Assembly: GCA_955652155.1 (NCBI GenBank)
Contig: CATPAT010000273.1
Location: forward strand, 1-5,291
Length of the DNA stretch: 5,291 nt
Direction of reading: 5' to 3'
Source of the DNA: an uncultured Chthoniobacterales bacterium
GTDB lineage: Bacteria; Verrucomicrobiota; Verrucomicrobiia; Chthoniobacterales; UBA10450
The notes under the pieces are model-generated. The model ran no database searches and was not told where the DNA came from. It saw only the letters and a list, made by a program, of their open reading frames with translations. The position numbers and the translations under genes were made by a program. Positions 1 to 5,291 of the stretch are shown here, piece by piece (the first letter of the stretch is position 1; each line of letters opens with the position of its first letter).

Positions 1-826
1 CGTCATCACCCATGCTTCCGCCGACAAAGCCTTTTTGTCCCGGAAAAGCCGGGGTCGCGCCTTTGCGCACCACCCAAAACTCTTCGCCATTATGCTTCTC
101 CCGCCAGGCGAAGTTGTGATGGTTGTGAATTTCTTCGACAATCTGAGCGCCTAAAATGCTTTTCACCACGTGTCGTGCAACCGCCTTTCGTCCGGCATAC
201 GCGTAACGCCCCGCCAAATGCATTCCCGCGAGATAATCGTGACCAATCGCTGATTTCTCATCGACCACCGTCGGAGGCACATCCATTCCGTCTTTTCCAC
301 CGGCCGCTTTCAAAAAATGCGTGGCCGTTTTGTGCCCGAGTCCGCGCGACCCAAAATGCACGCCCACCCAGATCCGCTCCTGCTCGTCCGCGAAAATATC
401 GACATAATGATTTCCACCGCCCACGGTTCCGAGCTGCTCAGCCGCGATCGACTTCAAATCGCCGATCGGTTTCAGCTGCCACGCTGGATCGTCAAACAAT
501 TCGTGTTCGACGCGCGTTTTGCTTTTGCGTCCGATCCCGAACGAAATTTCGCGCACCACATCGTCCATGATCTCGTCGATCTTCGGCGCAATCTGCTCGC
601 GTTTGGCGTCCGTGAGGATGGCGAGATTGCCGCAGGCGATGTCGAAACCGACGCCGCTCAGTGAAATCTTGTTTTTGTAAGCGACCACTCCGCCGATCGG
701 TTGGGCATAACCTTTATGGCCGTCGGCGCAAAGCACGCCGAACTCGCCACCAGTCGCGACGCAGGTTTCGATTTGTTTGATGGTCGCCGCGTCGTGCTCG
801 CCGAAAATCGTCGTCTTCAAATCCAT
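1..826 (-). CDS. rtcB: RtcB-family RNA-splicing ligase, C-terminal part cut by window edge
   Basis: Family knowledge: RtcB joins RNA 2',3'-cyclic-phosphate or 3'-phosphate ends to 5'-OH ends using GTP and Mn2+, in tRNA splicing and RNA repair in the cytoplasm. Seen: 275 codons are read leftward from ATG 826 without a stop. Motifs in order are GVGFDIACGN (residues 58-67), GTVGGGNH (133-140), VHFGSRGLGH (156-165), HHNFAW (236-241), RKGATPAFPG (254-263) and GGSMGD (269-274). By analogy with Pyrococcus RtcB, the metal ligands are D62, C65, H140, H157 and H237; all are present. The histidine that carries GMP would lie beyond the left edge. ATG 826 is the only ATG, GTG or TTG before an upstream in-frame stop at 869-871. 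No clear ribosome-binding site precedes it. It follows the 2H phosphoesterase gene by 42 bp on the same strand and is probably cotranscribed with it. The N-terminus is shorter than in E. coli-type RtcB and the core motif reads FDIACGN, which suggests a divergent RtcB subgroup. Confidence 0.93.
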   Translation of the reverse strand, partial: MDLKTTIFGEHDAATIKQIETCVATGGEFGVLCADGHKGYAQPIGGVVAYKNKISLSGVGFDIACGNLAILTDAKREQIAPKIDEIMDDVVREISFGIGRKSKTRVEHELFDDPAWQLKPIGDLKSIAAEQLGTVGGGNHYVDIFADEQERIWVGVHFGSRGLGHKTATHFLKAAGGKDGMDVPPTVVDEKSAIGHDYLAGMHLAGRYAYAGRKAVARHVVKSILGAQIVEEIHNHHNFAWREKHNGEEFWVVRKGATPAFPGQKGFVGGSMGDD

Positions 827-868
827 CGGTCGGATAAAACTCGAACCGATGGAGAAGATTTCAATTCG

Positions 869-1390
869 TTATCGACGCAGCGATTTTTTGGCGACGATCT
901 TCCATTTGTCGACGTCGGCGCGGGTGCGCACTGGCAACGACAAACGCACGGCCGCGACCGAATCGAAGAGAACCGTGCGAAACGGCAGCTTGATCACTGC
1001 GGCGATTTCCCGCCGCGCCGCGCGCGGAATCCTTGTGTAAAGAAGACTGACGTGTGGATCGCGTAATGCCTTGGCGCGCGAATTTGTGGCACGGGCAAGA
1101 TCGACAGCCAATTTCTTCAAGGCCGGCGTCGATTTAAATCGAACGTAAAGCGTCTTTGTGAATTTGCCTGAGAAAGCCACGTTGCCGGCGCTTAACCGAA
1201 TCGGCCGCGAACGCACCTGACGAAGAATCTTCGCCGGTGCGTGGCGACCTCTCGATCCAGCAAACAGAGTCAGGTGCGGCTCGAAATTCGGCGCGCGCAG
1301 TTCGCGACAGAAAATTCGGATAATCGTGCAAAATAGTTCGCGTTCCGGTTTCGCCGGGAGCAACCAATAAACGATCGCAGTTTTCTTCAT
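869..1390 (-). CDS. 2H phosphoesterase (cyclic phosphodiesterase / 2'-5' RNA ligase-like)
   Basis: This 173-aa basic protein carries the two HxT/S motifs that define the 2H superfamily: PHLTLF (H39, T41) and PHVSLLY (H113, S115). They are 74 residues apart, as expected for the two halves of the bilobal fold. The N-terminal strand AIVYWLLP and the segment KTLYVRF between the motifs also fit. Family knowledge: these enzymes hydrolyse cyclic nucleotide phosphates or RNA 2',3'-cyclic-phosphate ends, and some (ThpR) act on 2'-5' linkages. The exact substrate cannot be read from the sequence, but the FxPHLTLF / DPHVSLLY pattern looks closer to the cyclic phosphodiesterase branch (my judgement). The frame is open much further upstream, antisense to sufS. 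ATG 1390 is preferred because family similarity begins exactly there; no obvious ribosome-binding site precedes it. It is the first gene of a leftward pair with rtcB, which acts on the same kind of RNA end. Confidence 0.85.
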   Translation of the reverse strand: MKKTAIVYWLLPAKPERELFCTIIRIFCRELRAPNFEPHLTLFAGSRGRHAPAKILRQVRSRPIRLSAGNVAFSGKFTKTLYVRFKSTPALKKLAVDLARATNSRAKALRDPHVSLLYTRIPRAARREIAAVIKLPFRTVLFDSVAAVRLSLPVRTRADVDKWKIVAKKSLRR

Positions 1391-1504
1391 CCGATGGGCG
1401 CACGCCCTGTAGAGGGACTCATCGTAGATCACAAGTCGTGCGGATGTCGATCCTCGCGCTTGCGAATAAAGTGGCGCGAGCCGGGGCTTGGAGCAGATTA
1501 TCTC
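1391..1504. promoter_or_regulatory. Divergent intergenic region between the RNA-repair pair and suf genes
   Basis: This 114-bp gap lies between the leftward 2H phosphoesterase start and the rightward sufS start, so by position it should hold promoters for both units. I see no convincing -35/-10 pair in either direction. The only structured element is a dyad GGGCG-CA-CGCCC at 1396-1407, next to the 2H start codon. A GGAG at 1490-1493 lies 11 bp before the sufS ATG and may be its ribosome-binding site. The stretch is also open in the sufS frame from ATG 1394, but the extra 37 residues do not look like SufS. Confidence 0.4.
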
Positions 1505-2743
1505 ATGCACAAGGTGGCCACGAGTCGCGTGGATTGGTCCGCGCTCCGCGCGGATTTTCCGATTCTGCGGGAGCGCGTCAACGGCCATCCGCTGATTTAC
1601 TTCGACAACGCCGCCACCTCCCAGAAGCCGCGCGCCGTCCTCGATGTCGTCCGAAGTTATTACGAACATGAAAACGCCAATGTGCATCGCGGCCTGCACG
1701 CATTGAGCGCGCGGGCGACCGAGCATTACGAGAAATCCCGACAGCGCGTGGCCGATTTTATCGGCGCAGCCAGCGCGGACGAGATCGTATTCACTCGCGG
1801 CACGACCGAAAGCATCAATCTGGTCGCGCAAGCTTGGGGCGGAAAATTTCTACGCGCCGGTGATGTGATTTTGCTCACCGAGATGGAGCATCACAGCAAC
1901 CTTGTGCCTTGGCAGTTGCTCTCCGAAAGAATTGGCGCGCAATTGCGGTTCGTTCCGGTGCGCGACGACGGCACCCTCGCGCTCGAAAAACTTTCGTCGT
2001 TGCTTACGCCCGAAGTGAAAATGCTTGCCTTCACTCACGTTTCTAACTCCCTCGGGACGATCAACCCGGTCGTCGACCTCTGCCAAAAAGCGCGCGCTGT
2101 CGGCGCAGTCACTCTTGTTGACGCGGCGCAAAGCATTGGGCACATGCCGCTCAATGTTCAGGAACTCGGCTGCGACTTCCTGGCTTTCTCGGGTCACAAA
2201 ATGTGCGCCCCGACTGGAATCGGCGTGCTCTATGGTCGATCGGAAATTGTCGAATCGGTTCCACCGTGGCACGGCGGCGGCGAGATGATTGTCAGCGTCA
2301 CTTTGGAAAAGAGTTCGTTCAAAAAACCGCCGCACCGTTTCGAAGCGGGCACCCCGAATATCGCCGGAGCGATCGGGTTGGCGGCTGCAATCGATTATAT
2401 CGAAGGAATCGGGCGCGCTGAAATTTTTCAGCACGATGTCGATCTTGCGGGATACGCGTTGAAGCGAATGGCCGAATTGCCGGGACTGCGCGTCCTTGGC
2501 CCTGAGCGAGACCGGGGTGGGGTCATTAGTTTTGTGATGGACGCGGCGCACCCCCACGATCTGACCACGTTCGCCGACCAATATGGTCTGGCCCTGCGCG
2601 GCGGACATCATTGCAACCAACCCCTCATGCGGCGGTTCGGAGTGCCCGGAACCTCGCGCGCCAGCTTCTATTTTTATAACACGCGCGAGGAGATCGATCG
2701 CATGATCGAGATTCTCGAGAAAACCGCCCGTTTTTTCAAATGA
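1505..2743 (+). CDS. sufS: SufS-type (group II) cysteine desulfurase
   Basis: SufS is a cytoplasmic PLP enzyme that takes sulfur from L-cysteine, leaving alanine and an enzyme-bound persulfide for Fe-S cluster assembly. The 412-aa length fits the family. Visible signatures are YFDNAATSQKP (32-42), TRGTTESINLVAQAWG (97-112), EMEHHSNLVPW (126-136), DAAQS with D206 and Q209 for the cofactor, SGHKM with the PLP-binding lysine K232, RGGHHC with catalytic C370, and SRASFYFYNT with R385. ATG 1505 is chosen because it matches the usual N-terminus and has GGAG 11 bp upstream. An ATG at 1394 would add 37 atypical residues, and GTG codons at 1514 and 1529 are less likely. The end overlaps sufU by ATGA, so the two are translationally coupled. 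All catalytic residues are intact. The neighbouring sufU supports SufS over the related CsdA. Confidence 0.96.
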   Translation: MHKVATSRVDWSALRADFPILRERVNGHPLIYFDNAATSQKPRAVLDVVRSYYEHENANVHRGLHALSARATEHYEKSRQRVADFIGAASADEIVFTRGTTESINLVAQAWGGKFLRAGDVILLTEMEHHSNLVPWQLLSERIGAQLRFVPVRDDGTLALEKLSSLLTPEVKMLAFTHVSNSLGTINPVVDLCQKARAVGAVTLVDAAQSIGHMPLNVQELGCDFLAFSGHKMCAPTGIGVLYGRSEIVESVPPWHGGGEMIVSVTLEKSSFKKPPHRFEAGTPNIAGAIGLAAAIDYIEGIGRAEIFQHDVDLAGYALKRMAELPGLRVLGPERDRGGVISFVMDAAHPHDLTTFADQYGLALRGGHHCNQPLMRRFGVPGTSRASFYFYNTREEIDRMIEILEKTARFFK

Positions 2744-3225
2744 ACCCGGAACTTGGCGACTTGGAAGAACTTTATCAGGAGGTGATCCTGGATCATTCAC
2801 GCCGGCCCCGGAACTTCGGCGAGCTCGCGGATGCGGCCGTGCGTGTGCATGGCGATAATCCGGCTTGCGGTGACGAAATTCATCTTGGCGTAAAATTCGA
2901 TGGCGACGGCGGATTGCAGGAAATCAAATTCACCGGGCACGGCTGCGCCATCAGTCAGGCCTCGGCTTCGTTGATGACAACCAAATTGAAAGGCAAAAGC
3001 CGGGACGAAGTCGAAGAAATGCTCCGCGCATTTCACGATTTGGTGACAACGGAAACAAATAACGACGCGCCGAAGAAGCTTGGCGATCTCCTCGTGATGC
3101 GCGGTGTTCGAAAATTTCCGCAGCGAGTGAAATGCGCGATGCTTCCGTGGCGTGCAGTTGGGCAAGCGCTCAGGCAAAGCGAAGGCGAAGCAACCGTTTC
3201 GACTGAGGAACCGGAGTTTGCCTGA
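2740..3225 (+). CDS. sufU: SufU, zinc-dependent sulfurtransferase for Fe-S cluster assembly
   Basis: SufU accepts the persulfide sulfur from SufS and passes it on toward the SufBCD scaffold. It belongs to the IscU fold family. The 161-aa protein shows NPACGD (40-45), GHGCAISQASASLM (66-79) and RVKCAMLPW (129-137). The zinc and sulfur-accepting ligands known from Bacillus SufU map to C43, D45, C69 and C132; all are present. The long spacing between C69 and C132 is the insertion typical of SufU rather than IscU. The N-terminal LYQEVILDHSRRPRN is also characteristic. The last 15 or so residues form an acidic tail (TEEPEF). The start codon lies inside the end of sufS (ATGA) with no strong ribosome-binding site of its own, so expression is likely coupled to sufS. 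Confidence 0.95.
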   Translation: MNPELGDLEELYQEVILDHSRRPRNFGELADAAVRVHGDNPACGDEIHLGVKFDGDGGLQEIKFTGHGCAISQASASLMTTKLKGKSRDEVEEMLRAFHDLVTTETNNDAPKKLGDLLVMRGVRKFPQRVKCAMLPWRAVGQALRQSEGEATVSTEEPEFA

Positions 3226-3228
3226 TTT

Positions 3229-3588
3229 ATGCCCACCAACGTCCTGGGGACGGAACTCAAATGTTGTTGCCGCGATCCGATGACCGGATTTTTTCGTGAC
3301 GGTTTTTGCCGAACCGGACCCGAAGACATCGGCTTGCACACGGTTTGTGTGAAGGTCACGCGCGAGTTTTTAGATTTCTCCGTGCTCGACGGCAACGATC
3401 TCGTCACCCCGGTTCCGGAATGGGGATTTCCGGGACTCAAACCTGGCGACAAATGGTGCGTTTGCGTCACCAGATGGAAATCCGCGCTCGAACGCAATCG
3501 CGCCGCGCCTGTCGATCTCGAAGCCACCCACGCCTCCGCCCTCGAGTTCGTCACCCTGGAAGACCTAAAAGCGCACGCCCTGAAATAA
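3229..3588 (+). CDS. DUF2237 family protein, cysteine-rich, function unknown
   Basis: I recognise this 119-aa soluble protein as DUF2237 from NVLGTELKCC, DPMTGFFRDGFCRTGPEDIG (16-35), HTVC (37-40), EWGFPGLKPGDKWCVC (64-79) and LEATHASALE (97-106). The family's function is not established. It has seven cysteines in 119 residues: C12, C13, C14, C27, C40, C77 and C79, plus H101. That could suit metal or cluster binding or thiol chemistry, but this is inference. No signal peptide or membrane segment is seen. The ATG lies 3 bp after the sufU stop, with GGAG at 3213-3216 as a likely ribosome-binding site inside sufU, so it belongs to the suf operon. The position suggests a role connected with sulfur or Fe-S metabolism, but it could be a passenger. 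The length agrees with the family and nothing looks truncated. Confidence 0.88.
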   Translation: MPTNVLGTELKCCCRDPMTGFFRDGFCRTGPEDIGLHTVCVKVTREFLDFSVLDGNDLVTPVPEWGFPGLKPGDKWCVCVTRWKSALERNRAAPVDLEATHASALEFVTLEDLKAHALK

Positions 3589-3604
3589 TCCGCGTCGACT
3601 TTTG

Positions 3605-3631
3605 GCCTGAAAACAGCTTCTCTGCTCAGGC
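3605..3631 (+). repeat. Inverted repeat directly before the peptidase start codon
   Basis: GCCTGA at 3605-3610 is matched perfectly by TCAGGC at 3626-3631, and CAG 3614-3616 can pair with CTG 3622-3624 inside. No T-run follows, so it is a poor rho-independent terminator. The right arm ends on the base before the GTG start at 3632, where a ribosome-binding site would sit. It may affect translation of that gene, or it may be chance. Confidence 0.35.
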
Positions 3632-4369
3632 GTGTCACAGCCCCGCAGGGTAATTTCGCCTAACTACTGGCCAGTTCTTTTTGCAGCTAGTGCGTTTCTC
3701 TTCCTCTTCGTTTGTTCGTCTGAAGCGCAATCTTGGCGGACCCGCGAAACTGTTTATTCGGCACAAACGGTCGATAGCGTACCGCTTCAGCCCTTCACGT
3801 TTGATCGACAACCTGCGCGTGCGCAGGCGATCCAGGTCGCCTATTACGTGCTGCGACCGACTCGAGGCGTTGAGCCGATCCGACGTGACGGATACGATTC
3901 TGAAGCGACTACTCCTGGATTCGATGTCGGTGGTTCGCACCCCATGGTTCCGGGTAATCGCGCAGTGTTGCGGAATGGAATCGCCTATGCGCCGGCGAAC
4001 GCGCCTGACGCGGTCAAGCATGCAATTTGGGCGATCAACACAATTCGCAATCGACCTTATGTTTGGGGCGGGGGACACGGATCGTTTCACGATTACGGTT
4101 ACGATTGTTCGGGCACAGTTTCGTTCGCGCTTCATTATGCCGGCATGCTCGAGCAACCATTGCCGTCGAGCGATTTTCTTCGTTACGGCGAACGCGGCCG
4201 CGGGCGCTGGGTCACGATTTACTCGCGCCACGGTCACGTGTTCGCGATGATCGCCGGTCTGCGTCTCGACACAACGGATCTGCGCTACGGTAGCGATGTC
4301 GGCCCGCGCTGGCACGTGGATGGTCGCGACGCGTGGGGTTTTGAAGCGCGGCACCCGGTCGGGTTGTAA
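3632..4369 (+). CDS. Secreted NlpC/P60-like (C40) cysteine peptidase
   Basis: This 245-aa protein has an N-terminal signal sequence: basic start MSQPRR, hydrophobic core about 14-28 (VLFAASAFLFLFV) and a likely signal peptidase I site SEA/QS after A32. The cysteine at 28 does not make a good lipobox. A low-complexity linker (about 33-120) leads to the catalytic domain: PYVWGGGHG (142-150), YDCSGTVSFAL with nucleophile C159, RHGHVFAMIAGLRLDT with catalytic H202, and a C-terminal WGFEARHPVGL. Family knowledge: NlpC/P60 enzymes usually cleave peptide stems of peptidoglycan. The third catalytic position is not obvious; D213 is a candidate. GTG 3632 is the only start that keeps the signal peptide, since an in-frame stop lies at 3608-3610. 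No good ribosome-binding site is seen and a hairpin abuts the start. It follows the DUF2237 gene by 43 bp and may be a separate unit. Confidence 0.82.
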   Translation: MSQPRRVISPNYWPVLFAASAFLFLFVCSSEAQSWRTRETVYSAQTVDSVPLQPFTFDRQPARAQAIQVAYYVLRPTRGVEPIRRDGYDSEATTPGFDVGGSHPMVPGNRAVLRNGIAYAPANAPDAVKHAIWAINTIRNRPYVWGGGHGSFHDYGYDCSGTVSFALHYAGMLEQPLPSSDFLRYGERGRGRWVTIYSRHGHVFAMIAGLRLDTTDLRYGSDVGPRWHVDGRDAWGFEARHPVGL

Positions 4370-4379
4370 GCATCCATCC

Positions 4380-4391
4380 TTCTCGCGAGAA
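4380..4391. repeat. 12-bp perfect palindrome TTCTCGCGAGAA
   Basis: A perfect 12-bp palindrome sits 10 bp after the peptidase stop, in the 61-bp gap before the small membrane protein gene. It has no loop and no following T-run, so a terminator is unlikely. It could be a protein-binding site for the downstream genes or a chance occurrence. The regulator is unknown. Confidence 0.35.
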
Positions 4392-4430
4392 ACTCACGAC
4401 TGTGCGGCCTCGCAGATTCGAGACTAATTA

Positions 4431-4685
4431 GTGGAACTCGGTTTCGTCGCGGCAGTTCACAAGCTGGAAGATGCAGCGCCGGTATTGCGCGGATTCTTCG
4501 GTGTCTTGCTGGTGCTCGTGTTCATTGCCGGAGTGTATGTTTTTTGCAAACGACGCCAGCTGTTCGGACAAGATCCGGACGTTACCGATGATACCTGGGC
4601 CGTGCGCAACCTCCGTTTCTGGGAAGTGCTGCTCGTTTGGATTCTCGCAATGGCATTGCTGATCGAGATGCTGTTTCGGGTTTAG
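4431..4685 (+). CDS. Small two-helix membrane protein of unknown function
   Basis: I do not recognise this 84-aa protein. It has two clear hydrophobic segments, about residues 19-38 (LRGFFGVLLVLVFIAGVYVF) and 64-82 (WEVLLVWILAMALLIEMLF). Between them is a charged loop beginning with KRR (40-42), followed by an acidic stretch QDPDVTDD. The positive-inside rule would put the loop in the cytoplasm and both ends outside. GTG 4431 is the first start after an in-frame stop at 4425-4427; the ribosome-binding site is weak or absent. The gene ends 51 bp before the preferred start of the LolC/E-type gene and lies in the same frame, so cotranscription is likely. The hydrophobic, charge-balanced pattern looks like a real protein rather than a shadow, and the opposite-strand frame here looks spurious. 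Confidence 0.6.
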   Translation: MELGFVAAVHKLEDAAPVLRGFFGVLLVLVFIAGVYVFCKRRQLFGQDPDVTDDTWAVRNLRFWEVLLVWILAMALLIEMLFRV

Positions 4686-4721
4686 CACCATTCCGGTGTG
4701 GAAACCGCGGTAATTTCCGTC

Positions 4722-4725
4722 GAGG
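4722..4725 (+). promoter_or_regulatory. Likely ribosome-binding site of the lol gene
   Basis: GAGG within CGAGGG lies 11 bp before TTG 4737. It favours this TTG start over a GTG at 4698, which lacks such a site and would add 13 residues ahead of the recognisable N-terminus. Confidence 0.5.
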
Positions 4726-4736
4726 GTAACGCCAAC

Positions 4737-5291
4737 TTGAAACTGCCGTTTAGTCTTTTTCTGGCGCTGCGTTATCTCAAACCGAAACGCACCTTTCTCT
4801 CCATCATCACGTTGATCTCGATCATCGGCGTTACGCTCGGCGTGACTGTCCTCATTCTGGTGATTTCAGTGATGACCGGTTTCGATCGCGAGCTGCGGCA
4901 GAAGATAGTTGATTTCGACGCGCACATTCTCGTGAAAAGCGAGGACGTGATGCGCGACTGGCGAGCGCTTCAAAAGAAGATCGACGCGACACCGCACGTG
5001 GTCGCGACGGCGCCGTTCGTGCAAGGGCCGGTCATCGTCGAATTCCAAAATCAACGCCTAGCTCCGATCATTCGCGGAATCGACCCCGCGCAGGAAGAAA
5101 AAGTGATTCCGATTCGGAAGTTCATAAAAGAAGGTCAACTCGATCTCGACGGCGAATCAGCCGTGCTTGGGAGCGACCTCGCCCGCATCCTGCGCATTAA
5201 CGTTGGCGACAAACTGACGGTCTATTCCCCCGGAAATCTCGGCCAAATTCTCGACGAGATTAAGAACCTCGAGAACGCAAAGGGCGAGGAC
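4737..5291 (+). CDS. LolC/LolE-family lipoprotein-releasing ABC permease, 5' part
   Basis: The first 185 codons of an inner-membrane permease run off the right edge without a stop. Family knowledge: LolC and LolE, with the ATPase LolD, extract lipoproteins from the inner membrane and hand them to LolA for transport to the outer membrane. Seen: the N-terminus LPFSLFLALRYLKPKRTF (3-20), a first membrane helix about 21-46 with IISIIGVTLGVTVLI-like composition, then VISVMTGFDRELRQKI (42-57), which is highly typical of the family. After it begins the large periplasmic MacB-like domain (FDAHILVKS, RGIDPAQEEKV, GSDLARILRINVGDKLTVYSP). TTG 4737 is chosen because LKLPFSLFLALRYL matches the usual N-terminus and GAGG lies 11 bp upstream; GTG 4698 is the alternative. 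LolC, LolE and single LolC/E-type proteins cannot be told apart from this part. A lolD gene would be expected just downstream. Confidence 0.9.
   Translation, partial: MKLPFSLFLALRYLKPKRTFLSIITLISIIGVTLGVTVLILVISVMTGFDRELRQKIVDFDAHILVKSEDVMRDWRALQKKIDATPHVVATAPFVQGPVIVEFQNQRLAPIIRGIDPAQEEKVIPIRKFIKEGQLDLDGESAVLGSDLARILRINVGDKLTVYSPGNLGQILDEIKNLENAKGED

Noticed and set aside
175..1066. Plus-strand open frames across the rtcB and 2H gene region
   Set aside because: They are low-complexity, Arg/Pro/His-rich shadows of the real minus-strand genes, which carry conserved motifs throughout.
1391..1831. Upstream extension of the 2H phosphoesterase frame by 147 codons on the minus strand
   Set aside because: It runs antisense through sufS, the residues do not look like any domain, and family similarity begins at the ATG at 1390.
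1850..2800. 316-codon open frame on the minus strand opposite sufS and the start of sufU
   Set aside because: It is a codon-bias shadow: sufS on the other strand is unmistakable with all catalytic residues, and the antisense product resembles nothing.
3589..3631. Rho-independent terminator after the DUF2237 gene
   Set aside because: The inverted repeat is present but no T-run follows it, and it runs straight into the next start codon.
2797..3638. Long minus-strand open frames opposite sufU and the DUF2237 gene
   Set aside because: Both plus-strand proteins are clear family members, and the antisense translations lack coherent domain features.
3635..4354. 239-codon minus-strand frame opposite the NlpC/P60-like gene
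   Set aside because: It is Arg-rich with no recognisable motif; the plus strand has a signal peptide and catalytic motifs.
4698..4736. GTG 4698 as the start of the LolC/E-family gene
   Set aside because: It has no ribosome-binding site and adds 13 residues not typical of the family; TTG 4737 has GAGG upstream and gives the expected N-terminus.

Overview
The window looks like ordinary chromosomal housekeeping DNA from a Gram-negative bacterium. It is moderately GC-rich and densely packed, with short intergenic gaps and both GTG and TTG starts. A LolC/E-type lipoprotein-release permease implies an outer membrane. SufU-type Fe-S assembly in a Gram-negative context, together with the general look of the proteins, suggests a soil or freshwater Verrucomicrobiota (Chthoniobacterales-like) organism. 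That placement is from memory of protein style and was not tested by any search.

Left part (1-1390, minus strand): a two-gene RNA-end-processing unit. The promoter-proximal gene encodes a 2H-superfamily phosphoesterase of the cyclic phosphodiesterase / 2'-5' RNA ligase type. After a 42-bp gap comes rtcB, the RNA-splicing ligase, which is cut by the left edge of the window. It is not evident as a complete ORF because its stop lies outside. A 114-bp divergent intergenic region (1391-1504) separates this unit from the rightward genes.

Centre (1505-3588, plus strand): a tight operon of sufS (cysteine desulfurase), sufU (sulfur-accepting zinc protein, joined to sufS by an ATGA overlap) and a Cys-rich DUF2237 protein starting 3 bp after sufU. 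SufS releases sulfur from cysteine as a persulfide and SufU carries it onward to Fe-S cluster assembly. The function of the DUF2237 protein is unknown; its position suggests a link to sulfur or Fe-S metabolism. The scaffold genes sufBCD are not in the window.

Right part (3632-5291, plus strand): a secreted NlpC/P60-like cysteine peptidase, probably acting on the cell wall; a small two-helix membrane protein of unknown function; and the 5' part of a LolC/LolE-family ABC permease, cut by the right edge. The last two lie in the same reading frame, separated by one TAG stop.

I found no tRNA, rRNA, CRISPR array, insertion sequence, phage gene or convincing rho-independent terminator. The most interesting points are the rtcB/2H pairing, the sufS-sufU-DUF2237 operon and the small membrane protein ahead of the lol gene. 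I do not see clear evidence of a wholly new system.
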